From NCBI GenBank assembly GCA_002869845.2, contig NEWS02000007.1, positions 1 to 35,500 of the forward strand: a stretch of 35,500 nucleotides of DNA, written 5' to 3'. Origin of the DNA: Nitrospira sp. CG24B. GTDB lineage: Bacteria > Nitrospirota > Nitrospiria > Nitrospirales > Nitrospiraceae. A program made the position numbers and the translations under genes. The notes beneath the pieces are model-generated. The model was not told the origin of the DNA. It ran no database searches and was given only the letters and a program-made list of their open reading frames with translations. Numbering within the stretch: the first letter of the stretch is position 1; every line of letters begins with the position of its first letter. This document shows positions 27,296-35,073 of this stretch, one piece after another.

Positions 27296-27433
27296 ATGAA
27301 GTCCGCCGACTCCGATTCAACACCTAATCCCAACCCATCTGATTCTCGTGTCACACTCGAAACAATCATTTCGGTTGGGGTAGTCGGCTGGTTGGTAATC
27401 GGCATAGTACTCATGGGTCTAGGTGTATGGTAG
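27296..27433 (+). CDS. Possible 45-residue single-helix membrane protein
   Basis: From the ATG at 27296 the frame encodes a polar N-terminus (MKSADSDSTPNPNPSDSR) and one clear transmembrane helix (ISVGVVGWLVIGIVLMGLGV). The frame is open upstream to a TTG at 27194. No good ribosome site precedes either start. The well-formed helix argues for a real small gene, but the evidence is thin. Confidence 0.35.
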   Translation: MKSADSDSTPNPNPSDSRVTLETIISVGVVGWLVIGIVLMGLGVW

Positions 27434-27525
27434 TTCGGTATAAGAACCATGGTCAAATTCTGAACTTTCGCGATAGCGACCACCCGGCCTCCTCGGCCAC
27501 AAGACCACAGATGAGGAGATCCCCT

Positions 27526-28539
27526 ATGCATATCCCTTTCAATGTCGGCAGTTCTCACTATGTCGGCGTCTTGATGTCCGTCAGCCTGATCATAACCGGG
27601 TGCTCCATGTTTTCTGGAGAGGCAAAGCTTCACAAAAATGCTAAAGGATCCGTCTATCTCAAGGAGATCGCCGATTGGTCATTTTCAGCCAACCATCCTG
27701 CCACCATCGACCAGATGACCATGCTGAAAATAGTCAAAGGCGTTGTGACCGACGACGTTCAGAAAATATCAGGCAACATGCCCGCCAGTGGCAGCAAGCC
27801 GATGAGAGTATTCAGCGATGAAGACGCCGAGTTTCTTGCTCCCCTGCTAGCCCAAGGCTTATCGCAAGCGAAACCGGAGCAGATTGTCGGTTTCAAGGTG
27901 TCTCCATCGGCAGGGTCAGGCACTGAACCCACAGCGGGCACCCTCTATGTCCATAAAGAATCAATCCATTTGACAATCGCTCCATCTCAAAACAGGAAGG
28001 CCTCAGGGTTCAATCCTAGTTCTGCCGCGCGTTTTGAAAAAGCTCCTTCCTTCGTCGCTCTGGGGAGTGGAGCCATGACGATGGTCATCGATTACCAGCC
28101 CCTCGCTAAAGCAGGGACGCCTGGTTCGCTGCTAACAGCAGGGGCACCAAAGCCTCTCCCAGCTTCTGCAGCAAAGGCTGCTCCGATGGTACCAGCCGCT
28201 GCGCCGACACTAGACCCATTGGTCACGGAAGCAGCATCGCCACAGGAGGCTTCCGCCTTGCTAGACCCTCAAGGGTTTCCGGCTCATAGCCGGACAGACT
28301 CAGAAATTCCTCAATTGAGTACCGATGAACTACTCAACAAGAAGCTGGATGAGCTCCGTGAAGCGCGAGAGGCTAACAAACGCAAAGATTCCGAGATCGC
28401 AATGCTGAAGAAGGAAACAATGTGGATGAAACAAGAACTTCGTCAACGGACGGAAGAAGTGAAAGCTATGAAAACCAGCAAATCAGCGGCTCGCTCAGTC
28501 CCGAAAAAGAAATCAGCGGAAGCGTATCAGACTCGGTGA
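27526..28539 (+). CDS. Lipoprotein of an unnamed family with C-terminal coiled coil
   Basis: 337 aa from the ATG at 27526, with GAGGAG 7-8 nt upstream; the frame opens at 27427 but the lipoprotein signal fixes this start. Signal and lipobox: LMSVSLIITGC. Residues ~35-185 (FSDEDAEFLAPLLAQGLSQA, then KPEQIVGFKVS, then GTLYVHKESIHLTIA) align with the secreted protein at 2617-3480. An Ala/Pro-rich linker (~205-260) leads to a charged coiled coil (LLNKKLDELREAREANKRKD) and a basic tail (PKKKSAEAYQTR). Likely membrane-anchored in the envelope; function unknown. Confidence 0.82.
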   Translation: MHIPFNVGSSHYVGVLMSVSLIITGCSMFSGEAKLHKNAKGSVYLKEIADWSFSANHPATIDQMTMLKIVKGVVTDDVQKISGNMPASGSKPMRVFSDEDAEFLAPLLAQGLSQAKPEQIVGFKVSPSAGSGTEPTAGTLYVHKESIHLTIAPSQNRKASGFNPSSAARFEKAPSFVALGSGAMTMVIDYQPLAKAGTPGSLLTAGAPKPLPASAAKAAPMVPAAAPTLDPLVTEAASPQEASALLDPQGFPAHSRTDSEIPQLSTDELLNKKLDELREAREANKRKDSEIAMLKKETMWMKQELRQRTEEVKAMKTSKSAARSVPKKKSAEAYQTR

Positions 28540-28552
28540 TCAATCGATCGAT

Positions 28553-29269
28553 CTAATCGACGTCGCAGATCTCAGGCTGCAGCAGAACAATCTCTCTGGA
28601 CAGAGGCTGACGAAAGTTCATACGACAGTAACAGGCATACGTCACGTAGGTATCTTGTAGGCAATACTGCGCTAGTTCATGGCCCTGCCGCTTTTCCCAC
28701 ATGTCGGCGACCTGCTCCCCACTCCCTGACTTCGTTTCAACCTGTAAGGCTCGAGCCAACACATCGAGCTTCACCCAGCCCCTCATATCCCAATTGCTCC
28801 AGATCGCCATCGTGTCATAGACCGGTTCGGTCCGGAATTTTGCCAGATTGATGTCGAAACTGGGCTTCACTTGATTGATGATCGACCGCTTCTTGATGAA
28901 GGGCAGATCAAAACCAAGCCCGTTATGTGTGATGTATAAGGTGGGACGGTCCTGGGCCAGTCTTGCCCAAAACTGACGGAGCAGCTCACGCTCGTTTGCC
29001 CCGAACCAGGCGACGGCGCTGCGCGCTTCCATCTGATCGGAAAACTCCAGCAGGCCGATGCAGACGATGCGGCTGAATGTCCCATCGAACGCCGACTTGG
29101 CGTACAGCTCATCCTCTGCGTGCCGGCGTTCTTCTGCCACACCTGCGGCAAAGAGGTCATACCCCTCGTCCGCTTGGAGGGATTCACTACTCATCGGCGC
29201 CTTCCCCGCCAAACGTGCCCATTCTTCACGAGGAGCTTGGACGGTTTCGATATCGAGCACCACCTTCAT
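28553..29269 (-). CDS. Predicted 3'-5' exonuclease (PolB-type DEDD fold)
   Basis: 238 aa. VLDIETV at the N-terminus supplies the first D-x-E metal ligands. ITHNGLGFDLPFIKKRS supplies the second Asp (ExoII), and CLQDTYVTYACYCR near the C-terminus supplies the last. This order matches the predicted 3'-5' exonucleases related to the proofreading domain of DNA polymerase B. The start has GGAG 7 nt upstream and overlaps the mutT stop by ATGA, so it belongs to the mutY-mutT-exonuclease operon and probably acts in DNA repair (inference). Confidence 0.82.
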   Translation of the reverse strand: MKVVLDIETVQAPREEWARLAGKAPMSSESLQADEGYDLFAAGVAEERRHAEDELYAKSAFDGTFSRIVCIGLLEFSDQMEARSAVAWFGANERELLRQFWARLAQDRPTLYITHNGLGFDLPFIKKRSIINQVKPSFDINLAKFRTEPVYDTMAIWSNWDMRGWVKLDVLARALQVETKSGSGEQVADMWEKRQGHELAQYCLQDTYVTYACYCRMNFRQPLSREIVLLQPEICDVD

Positions 29270-29670
29270 CGTGAAACTCCGAATGCATCACGCCGCAAGG
29301 CTTCGATCACCGCGCAGTCTGCCGGCGGAAACGTAAACTGCGTGAGATCTTCAGGATAGACCCAGCGGATTTCTTCACAACCGATAGGCACGGGTTCCCC
29401 CTGTTCAATAGCACATCGAAAAAAATGCAACTCGATAATTTTATCCAGATAGTCGTGCCGAATGACCCGATACGGAATAGGTCGGTCGATGCGAACACTC
29501 AGCTCTTCAAACAGCTCTCGTTGCAAACACTCCGTGAGCGATTCGCCCATTTCCCGTTTTCCCCCAGGGAACTCCCAGAAACCCGCCAAGTGGGTACCAG
29601 GTTTTCGACGGGCGATTAAATAGCGACCGTCACGGTGAATGAGTCCTGCCGCCACTTCAATGACTTGCAT
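29266..29670 (-). CDS. mutT: MutT-like NUDIX hydrolase
   Basis: 134 aa from the ATG at 29670 (family start MQVIEVAAGLIHRDGRYLIA). The NUDIX box is complete: GGKREMGESLTECLQRELFEEL, that is GX5EX7REX2EE, in two adjoining parts. It fits enzymes that hydrolyse 8-oxo-dGTP to keep it out of DNA. It lies 10 bp after mutY, supporting a GO-system role over other NUDIX substrates. Confidence 0.85.
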   Translation of the reverse strand: MQVIEVAAGLIHRDGRYLIARRKPGTHLAGFWEFPGGKREMGESLTECLQRELFEELSVRIDRPIPYRVIRHDYLDKIIELHFFRCAIEQGEPVPIGCEEIRWVYPEDLTQFTFPPADCAVIEALRRDAFGVSR

Positions 29671-29680
29671 GATCAGCCTA

Positions 29681-30394
29681 CTACCGCTCACGAGTCGCCG
29701 GACGGAACGGATATGTCTTACAAAACGACTTCATCGGACACAGGAGACAATAGGGATCACGAGCCGTGCATACCATCGCTCCGAAGTCCATAATCGCCTG
29801 ATTAAAGTCATACCCTTTCCCACGTGGGATCAAGGTTTCCGACAGTTCCCATAGTATCGTCTTCTGTGCCTTAGGATCACCTTCAGCGATAAACACCCTG
29901 TGCAAGACACGGATCACGTTTGTGTCCAGAATGGGCGCATCTTCATTGAACGCGAAGGAGCGAATGGCCCCCGCAGTATACCGCCCGATCCCTTTGAATG
30001 AGAGCAACTCCTCAGCATCGTTGGGGAGCTTTCCCCCGTACCGTTCCACCGTTTCACAGGCGATCCCGTGCAGCCGTTCCGGGCGAATGTTGTACCCAAG
30101 GGGATACCAGGTCCTCTTGACATCGGCGACCGGAGCCTCCGCCAAGTCTTCGAAGCTTGGATAACGTTTCAAAAACTCGTGGTACTTAGGAATCACCCGA
30201 TCAACTTGGGTCTGCTGGAGCATCACCTCTGAGACGAGGATATGATACGGGTCTGAGGTTTTCCGCCAGGGTAAATCCCGGCCATGTTCCCCATACCACT
30301 TCAGAAGCCTCAGTTGAAATCGACGCTTAGCAGAACGCTCGGGTAGAACGGACTTGCCAGGTTGTTTCTTGTTGGAGGGACGTCTCGTAGGCAT
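29681..30394 (-). CDS. mutY: A/G-specific adenine glycosylase, short form
   Basis: 237 aa. It removes adenine paired with 8-oxoguanine. Present are PWRKTSDPYHILVSEVMLQQ with the catalytic Glu, the helix-hairpin-helix LLSFKGIGRYTAGAIRSFAF, the catalytic Asp in ILDTNVIRVL, and the 4Fe-4S ligands C-x6-C-x2-C-x5-C (CTARDPYCLLCPMKSFC). It stops ~15 residues after the cluster, so the C-terminal MutT-like domain that reads 8-oxoG in standard ~350-aa MutY is missing. A stand-alone mutT follows 10 bp later. An endonuclease III-like or thymine-mismatch glycosylase is the main alternative. Confidence 0.85.
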   Translation of the reverse strand: MPTRRPSNKKQPGKSVLPERSAKRRFQLRLLKWYGEHGRDLPWRKTSDPYHILVSEVMLQQTQVDRVIPKYHEFLKRYPSFEDLAEAPVADVKRTWYPLGYNIRPERLHGIACETVERYGGKLPNDAEELLSFKGIGRYTAGAIRSFAFNEDAPILDTNVIRVLHRVFIAEGDPKAQKTILWELSETLIPRGKGYDFNQAIMDFGAMVCTARDPYCLLCPMKSFCKTYPFRPATRER

Positions 30395-30573
30395 GCCTCA
30401 AGTCCTATAGCACAGTCTCCCAATCGAGTCATTGTAGGAGTCCCCTTCCTTTAAAATCAAATGCGCCCACGTACACCGCTCGATCGAGGAAACGTGTATT
30501 CAAATGTCCTCGGCCCATCTGGTCAAGGAGCAATTCGCATGGTACTCTATAAATAGCCGCATGGTGGGGGAGC

Positions 30574-31044
30574 ATGAAGCGGAAAACCTTCCGAGATCGG
30601 TGGTCACGAGCCTTGGTGTTGGCTGGGGCTGTCGCCTGCGTCCTCTTCCCCTTCCCGACCATCGCTGAAACTCTCCAAATACCATGGGAGTGTTCTAACT
30701 ACACAGGCGACGCGCAGACCCGTTGTGTAAACGCATTCATAGAAGCACAGCAGAAAAAAATCGCTGAGCTTGAAGGGAAACTCCAGGCCCAAGAGGGGGC
30801 AGTCAGTCAACTCAAAAGCCAGCTCGATCGACAATCAACCGCAACGGCTGATTTACAACGACAGCTTGTAGAGCGGCCCACCACAAGCATTGTCCCAATC
30901 CCGTATTCCTATCCTTACTCCTATGGCTATCCCCTCGGGTTGGGGTTTGGACTTCATTTTGGAAGTTCTGGGATGTATGCGTCACCCTTTGACCGCCCCT
31001 TTTGGGGTCCTCGACATTACGGATATTGGGGCTCTCGCTGGTAA
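30574..31044 (+). CDS. Secreted coiled-coil protein with Tyr/Gly/Pro-rich tail
   Basis: 156 aa. Signal peptide (ALVLAGAVACVLFPFPTIAE) with cleavage near AET. The mature start has two cysteines (WECSNYTGDAQTRCV). Residues ~58-100 form a coiled coil (KKIAELEGKLQAQEGAVSQL). The tail is low complexity and aromatic (IPYSYPYSYGYPLGLGFGLH, HYGYWGSRW). A TATAAA box at 30548-30553 may be its -10. No family is recognised; likely periplasmic or surface located. Confidence 0.72.
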   Translation: MKRKTFRDRWSRALVLAGAVACVLFPFPTIAETLQIPWECSNYTGDAQTRCVNAFIEAQQKKIAELEGKLQAQEGAVSQLKSQLDRQSTATADLQRQLVERPTTSIVPIPYSYPYSYGYPLGLGFGLHFGSSGMYASPFDRPFWGPRHYGYWGSRW

Positions 31045-31271
31045 CGTTCCCTGACAGGCGAATCCATCGACACCCCGTTCGTTTTGAACGCAATCACCTC
31101 TGCCCAGATCAGTCTTTTCGTTGACAAGTTGCCCACGGACACATAGCCTGCTACCTAGTACCCCATTAGCTACAACTAGTTACGACGCTGATCGGCTCGA
31201 CAGGCAAAGAGCCACAGTCTCATGCTTGGCAGGCAGGAAAAGAAATCTGCCACGCGGCATAAGGACACTCG

Positions 31272-31631
31272 ATGGTCACCCGTAAATTCCCGCGGTTTCC
31301 GGTAGCAATCCCCAGCACGTTGGTGCAGAGAGACAAACTTCGATACAACGCGTCCGTGAAGGATCTCTCGCTGAAGGGCTGCCGGCTAGAAAGCGTCGTC
31401 CAGCCCTTTACCGGCATGCAGGTTGAATTACTCATTGAACTGCCCGGCGAACCTGACCCCATCCACATTAGCAAGGGGACCGTCCGCTGGTCCGGATCAC
31501 AGGGCATCGGGGTCGAATTCTTAACCGTAGCGCCCCCTGAACAAGAACGACTCAAGCGGGTAGTCGAACAACTCTCCGTAGCAGTAGGACAGGCCCTCAT
31601 TGTTCCAAAAGGCGAGCTGCCAAAGGCGTGA
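31272..31631 (+). CDS. PilZ-domain protein
   Basis: 119 aa, a single PilZ domain. The c-di-GMP binding signature is present: RKFPRF near the N-terminus (RxxxR) followed by VKDLSLKGCRLE (D-x-S-x-x-G). The rest (GMQVELLIELPG, GTVRWSG, IGVEFLT) follows the PilZ beta-barrel. It should bind c-di-GMP and pass the signal to an unidentified partner. The upstream region 31045-31271 has a TTGACA at 31122-31127 but no clear -10 and no convincing riboswitch. Confidence 0.88.
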   Translation: MVTRKFPRFPVAIPSTLVQRDKLRYNASVKDLSLKGCRLESVVQPFTGMQVELLIELPGEPDPIHISKGTVRWSGSQGIGVEFLTVAPPEQERLKRVVEQLSVAVGQALIVPKGELPKA

Positions 31632-31885
31632 AGCAGATCGCTCAGCTGTCAGCACAGACGATTCCCCACGTTTGACGAGATCGATCATTCTTTTCTAAAA
31701 GCAACCAGGGTTCCCCTCAGCTAGAACGCCGGCGTATCCGGCAGGCTGGCCAGCGGGAGTTGGCATTCACCGTGCTTCGCATCACCCATGTTCAGCACAC
31801 ACAGCCTTCGATCGAGTCCAAGCCCGCCGCTGTCTTGCTACCAGACCCGTTGCATTCCGTCCATCCTGCCCCGTATTCTCGTTCC

Positions 31886-32089
31886 ATGGAGCTCTCGTCG
31901 TTGTCGATGGAACAATTGAAAGAATTGGTCCGGGGCCTCGTGGACGATCGGATTCGCGAGTTGATCGGAGATCCCGACCTTGGCCTCCAGCTCGGCGATT
32001 CACTCAGAGCCCGCCTCAAGCAGTCATTAGCGAGCAGTGACCGGCTCTCCGGAGAAGACATAGCCGAACGGATCGGACTTCGGTGGTAA
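31886..32089 (+). CDS. Antitoxin partner of the RelE-like toxin
   Basis: 67 aa from the ATG at 31886; the frame is open upstream to 31760, but those residues are not antitoxin-like. The sequence MEQLKELVRGLVDDRIRELI then LKQSLASSDRLSGEDIAERI is short, charged and helical, as in antitoxins of RelE/ParE pairs. It ends 6 bp before the toxin start. No DNA-binding domain is obvious. The call rests mainly on context. Confidence 0.65.
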   Translation: MELSSLSMEQLKELVRGLVDDRIRELIGDPDLGLQLGDSLRARLKQSLASSDRLSGEDIAERIGLRW

Positions 32090-32095
32090 AACCCT

Positions 32096-32359
32096 ATGCC
32101 TTGGTACCGCCTCACCTTTCGCCCCAGCACCGCACAAGACCTCGCCGCAATTGACAAAGCCATGGCTCAACGGCTCCTCGACAAGTCCAAGTGGCTGGCT
32201 TCCAATGTCGACAACCTACGCCATGAATCGATCGCGGACGACCTTCCTGGACTCTGCAAGTATGCTGTAGGGGACTGGCGGATTTTCTATGCGATCGACC
32301 GCACGGAACACCTTGTCGATATCCACGCGATCGTGCCTCAGAGTGCGCTTCGCTCCTGA
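32096..32359 (+). CDS. RelE/ParE-superfamily toxin
   Basis: 87 aa. The fold pattern of RelE/ParE toxins is visible: YRLTFRPSTAQDLAAIDKAM, then LPGLCKYAVGDWRIFYAIDR, where the G-x-[WY]-R-[IV]-x-Y signature carries the conserved basic and aromatic residues, then VDIHAIVPQS. RelE-type members cleave mRNA in the ribosome; ParE-type members poison gyrase. The two cannot be told apart with certainty here, though the G-D-W-R-I pattern favours RelE. The gene forms a pair with the antitoxin just upstream. Confidence 0.8.
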   Translation: MPWYRLTFRPSTAQDLAAIDKAMAQRLLDKSKWLASNVDNLRHESIADDLPGLCKYAVGDWRIFYAIDRTEHLVDIHAIVPQSALRS

Positions 32360-32368
32360 AAACCTCGG

Positions 32369-32908
32369 TCAGTTGATAGTCCCCAGGACGTCTTCGACAT
32401 ACAGCTGAAACGTTCCCCGTGCCGCATCCTCGACATAATGACGCAAGGCCGCTTCCACCACTGGGAAGGCGATTTCCTCCCACGGGATTGCGTGGCGGGG
32501 AAAGAGCCTCACGTCCAGACTTTCAAATCCTGCGCTGAACTGTTTGGTCTGAAGACGTCCGATGAAGGTCATGTAGACCTGTCCAATACGAGGGAGGCTC
32601 AATACGGAATGGAGCTGCGTAATGGTCACTTTCGCCTGCGCCTCCTCAAGCGTCTCCCGCATCGCCGCCTGTTCGGTGCCCTCACCGAGCTCCATAAAAC
32701 CGGCCGGATAGGTCCAGAGTCCAAGTCGAGGTTCAATGGCCCGACGGCAGAGGAGGATGTGATCTTCCCATTCAGGAATACAGCCCGCGACAATCTTCGG
32801 ATTATGGTAATGAATAGCCTGGCAGGTGTCGCACACAAACCGAGGCAGGTTATCGCCTGGCGGAACTTTTTGAATGACGGGCTTTCCGCAGGCGCTGCAA
32901 TAATTCAT
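32369..32908 (-). CDS. NUDIX hydrolase with N-terminal zinc ribbon
   Basis: 179 aa. Cys4/Cys7 (CSAC) and Cys26/Cys29 (CDTC) form a zinc ribbon of the type seen in NudC-like proteins. The NUDIX box is GFMELGEGTEQAAMRETLEE (GX5EX7REX2EE). PAGFMELGEG and the preceding RAIEPRLGLWTY resemble ADP-ribose or NADH-type NUDIX enzymes, but substrate cannot be assigned. It is convergent with the toxin gene and divergent from the rlmL-like gene, with a 37-bp gap to the latter. Confidence 0.85.
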   Translation of the reverse strand: MNYCSACGKPVIQKVPPGDNLPRFVCDTCQAIHYHNPKIVAGCIPEWEDHILLCRRAIEPRLGLWTYPAGFMELGEGTEQAAMRETLEEAQAKVTITQLHSVLSLPRIGQVYMTFIGRLQTKQFSAGFESLDVRLFPRHAIPWEEIAFPVVEAALRHYVEDAARGTFQLYVEDVLGTIN

Positions 32909-32945
32909 CAGGTGGCCTCTGAATCAGCAATCCCCGGCAAGCAAA

Positions 32946-34121
32946 ATGGATAGCACAAACCATCGCTTCTTTGCACCATGTCCTCGCGGGCTTGAAGGCG
33001 TGCTTGAAGGAGAGCTTCATAGCCTTGGCGTGCCCACAACGACCAAGACAGAAGGGGGCGTTGGCTTCAGCGCGTCCTGGTCGACCATGTACTGGGTCAA
33101 TCTCAACACGCACATCGCCAGCCGTGTGCTGTGGGAAGTGGGCCAGAGTGCCTACAAAACAGAACGCGATGTCTACCACGCCGCCTATGCGCTCGCCTGG
33201 CCTGACTGGTTCACGCCGGCTCAGACGATCAAGGTGAAGGTGAGCGCCCGTCGATGTCCCCTCCCCAGCCTGGACTTCCTGACTCTCCGTATCAAAGATG
33301 CCGTCTGCGATAAGTTCGCCAAGGCCAAACAGGGGCGCCCCAACGTCGATACGGAACGGCCGGACATCAAGCTCGACGCCTTTCTGGACCAGAACACCGT
33401 CACGTTTTATGTGGATACATCCGGCGAACCCCTATTCAAGCGCGGACACCGGATAGGATCGGTCGAAGCACCACTCAGAGAAAACCTGGCGGCGGGAATT
33501 TTACGGCTCGCCGGCTGGACTGCGAACGATGTGCTGCTCGATCCCATGTGCGGGAGCGGAACCATCCCTCTCGAAGCTGCCCTCATGGCTCGCCAGATCG
33601 CGCCGGGCATCTCACGCAACTTTGGTTTTGAACGATTGCTCCTTCACGACGCACACCAGTGGGATCATCTTCGGAACGCAGCGCTGGCCAAACACGTGGC
33701 TCAGGTGCCGACCGCCATCTATGCGTCCGACCGGGATCCGGCGGTGGTGAAGATTGCGCAGCGGATGTTTCAAGGCGCTGGAGTGTCGATAGATGTCCGA
33801 TTGGAGCAACGCGATATTCTAGACCTGGAAGCGCCGGCAGACACAGGTGTGATGATCATCAATCCACCTTATGGAGTCCGCCTCAGCCGGCCGGACGATC
33901 TGGAATCGTTTTACCCCAAGCTGGGCGATTGGCTGAAGCAGCGCTTTACCGGATGGCGCGCCTATGTGCTGACTGGCGATCCCCGATTGTCGAAGCGAAT
34001 TGGGCTGACGCCGTCCAAACGCATTCCCCTCTTCAACGGCGCATTAGAGTGCCGGCTTTATGAGTTCGTGATCGTCCAAGGCGGAGCCCGACGACGGCTT
34101 ACGCCATCGGTCAAGATCTAG
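32946..34121 (+). CDS. rlmL: THUMP-domain 23S rRNA guanine-N2 methyltransferase, RlmL-like
   Basis: 391 aa. The N-terminus (HRFFAPCPRGLEGVLEGELH) and the following ~110 residues form a ferredoxin-like plus THUMP RNA-binding region. The methyltransferase half has GSGTIPLEAALMARQIAPG (SAM loop) and the catalytic NPPYG, followed by LESFYPKLGDWLKQRF, all typical of the N-terminal half of RlmL/YcbY. It lacks the second (RlmK) domain of the E. coli fusion. A short diverged copy of its 3' region (34005-34037) is found at 34987-35019, beyond MNT-HEPN module 2. Confidence 0.87.
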   Translation: MDSTNHRFFAPCPRGLEGVLEGELHSLGVPTTTKTEGGVGFSASWSTMYWVNLNTHIASRVLWEVGQSAYKTERDVYHAAYALAWPDWFTPAQTIKVKVSARRCPLPSLDFLTLRIKDAVCDKFAKAKQGRPNVDTERPDIKLDAFLDQNTVTFYVDTSGEPLFKRGHRIGSVEAPLRENLAAGILRLAGWTANDVLLDPMCGSGTIPLEAALMARQIAPGISRNFGFERLLLHDAHQWDHLRNAALAKHVAQVPTAIYASDRDPAVVKIAQRMFQGAGVSIDVRLEQRDILDLEAPADTGVMIINPPYGVRLSRPDDLESFYPKLGDWLKQRFTGWRAYVLTGDPRLSKRIGLTPSKRIPLFNGALECRLYEFVIVQGGARRRLTPSVKI

Positions 34122-34149
34122 CCGGAATGGTTTCCGCCACCGCGAAATG

Positions 34150-34178
34150 TTGACAGAATTGAACCTGGAACGTAGGCT
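34150..34178 (+). promoter_or_regulatory. Predicted promoter of mntA-hepT module 2
   Basis: TTGACA at 34150-34155, 17-bp spacer, TAGGCT at 34173-34178. The start near 34186 leaves a ~14-nt leader that still contains the AGGAG ribosome site. Confidence 0.45.
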
Positions 34179-34199
34179 GTGGTCACACAGGAGACGGGC

Positions 34200-34520
34200 A
34201 TGGAAAAAGTTTCCCGTTTAACCGCGCAACGAAGATTGAGTCGATTCATGGACGCTTTGCAGCGACAATTGCCCATACTCCGAAAACAGTTTCATGTCCG
34301 GTATCTCGGCCTATTTGGTTCGTATGTCCAAGGGATGCCCCGGAGGGACAGTGACCTCGATATCCTCGTTGAATATTCTGAAACGCCCAGCCTGTTCGAG
34401 TTCATCGAACTCGAAAACCATTTATCCTCACTTCTAAACGTTAAAGTTGACCTCGTCATGAAGGGAGCACTTAAGCCCCTTATCGGTCGTCATATCCTTA
34501 GCGAAGTCGTGGGTCTGTGA
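34200..34520 (+). CDS. mntA: MntA-like minimal nucleotidyltransferase antitoxin (module 2)
   Basis: 106 aa from the ATG at 34200 (AGGAG 7 nt upstream); the frame is open to 34179. [20 protein letters not shown] is a complete GSX10DXD nucleotidyltransferase motif. Expected role: AMPylating the adjacent HepT to silence it. The stop overlaps the hepT GTG start (GTGA at 34517-34520). It is not close in sequence to the module 1 MntA, so the two modules were acquired separately. Confidence 0.87.
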   Translation: MEKVSRLTAQRRLSRFMDALQRQLPILRKQFHVRYLGLFGSYVQGMPRRDSDLDILVEYSETPSLFEFIELENHLSSLLNVKVDLVMKGALKPLIGRHILSEVVGL

Positions 34521-34885
34521 CGCGCGCACGCGAATTCCTCGACTATCTCGATGATATTCAAGAGGCTACACAGCACATCTCCGAATTCATCGGAAGCATG
34601 ACCTGGGCCCGGTTCGCACAGGATCAGAAGACTATTTATGCCGTGGTGAGAGCCTTCGAGATTATCGGTGAAGCGGCGAAAAAGATCCCGCCGACCGTAC
34701 GCAAGCGACATCCGAACGTTCCATGGAAGCAAATGGCCGGGATGCGCGACAAACTGATCCACGAGTACTTTGGAGTCAACTATCAAGTCCTGTGGAAAAC
34801 CGCCCAAGAAGACATTCCGCCCCTGCTTCCGCTCATCAAGAAGGTTGCGAGGGAAGAATCGAGCAAATCCCGCCGACGTCCGTAA
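34517..34885 (+). CDS. hepT: HepT-like HEPN RNase toxin (module 2)
   Basis: 122 aa with GTG start overlapping the mntA stop. A DUF86/HEPN protein: the catalytic motif R-x4-H-x-Y is [10 protein letters not shown], and the helical body ([29 protein letters not shown]) is typical. In characterised type VII systems the Tyr of this motif is the residue modified by MntA. Intact, unlike the frameshifted copy at 3729-4146. Confidence 0.88.
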   Translation: MTRAREFLDYLDDIQEATQHISEFIGSMTWARFAQDQKTIYAVVRAFEIIGEAAKKIPPTVRKRHPNVPWKQMAGMRDKLIHEYFGVNYQVLWKTAQEDIPPLLPLIKKVAREESSKSRRRP

Positions 34886-34903
34886 CCGCTCACTCATCAG
34901 GTC

Positions 34904-34990
34904 GTTGAAAACCGACCCTTGCCGATGTTCAGAATCCTGGCAGCCACCGGCTATCGTGCCGAAGTCCGCGTGAAAAAAGCCGCCGCCTGA
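34904..34990 (+). pseudogene. C-terminal fragment of a HigA/XRE-type antitoxin
   Basis: The frame reads VVENRPLPMFRILAATGYRA then EVRVKKAAA and TGA at 34988-34990. This resembles the tail of HTH antitoxins that end LAATGYRxEVRxKKA. The DNA-binding N-terminus is absent because hepT ends just upstream. The likeness is from memory of the family, so confidence is low. Confidence 0.4.
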
Positions 34991-35019
34991 CGCCGCCCAA
35001 ACGCATTCCGCTCCTCAAC
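34987..35019 (+). repeat. Partial duplicate of the rlmL-like gene 3' region
   Basis: 33 bp match 34005-34037 of the rlmL-like gene at 30 of 33 positions (CTGACGCCG..CCAAACGCATTCC). Translated, it reads LTPPKRIPLLNL then TGA against LTPSKRIPLFNG in the intact protein. It lies in the same orientation, beyond the mntA-hepT pair, and 4 bp before the IS200-type hairpin. Confidence 0.7.
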
Positions 35020-35023
35020 TTGT

Positions 35024-35049
35024 GATTCCCCGTACTTGCTAGGGGAATC
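35024..35049 (+). repeat. IS200/IS605-type left-end hairpin
   Basis: GATTCCCC (35024-35031) pairs perfectly with GGGGAATC (35042-35049) around a 10-nt loop. A single hairpin a few tens of bases before tnpA is the hallmark of the left end of IS200/IS605 elements, where TnpA binds single-stranded DNA. Confidence 0.7.
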
Positions 35050-35073
35050 CTCTTCTCTGGTAGCCTGTGGCGC

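Noticed and set aside
30812..31093. Minus-strand open frame over the secreted coiled-coil gene
   Set aside because: Shadow of the plus-strand gene, which has a signal peptide and coiled coil.
31185..31255. Possible c-di-GMP riboswitch before the PilZ gene
   Set aside because: A GGCTC/GAGCC hairpin with GGCAAAG is present, but the conserved GEMM core elements and second helix cannot be found.
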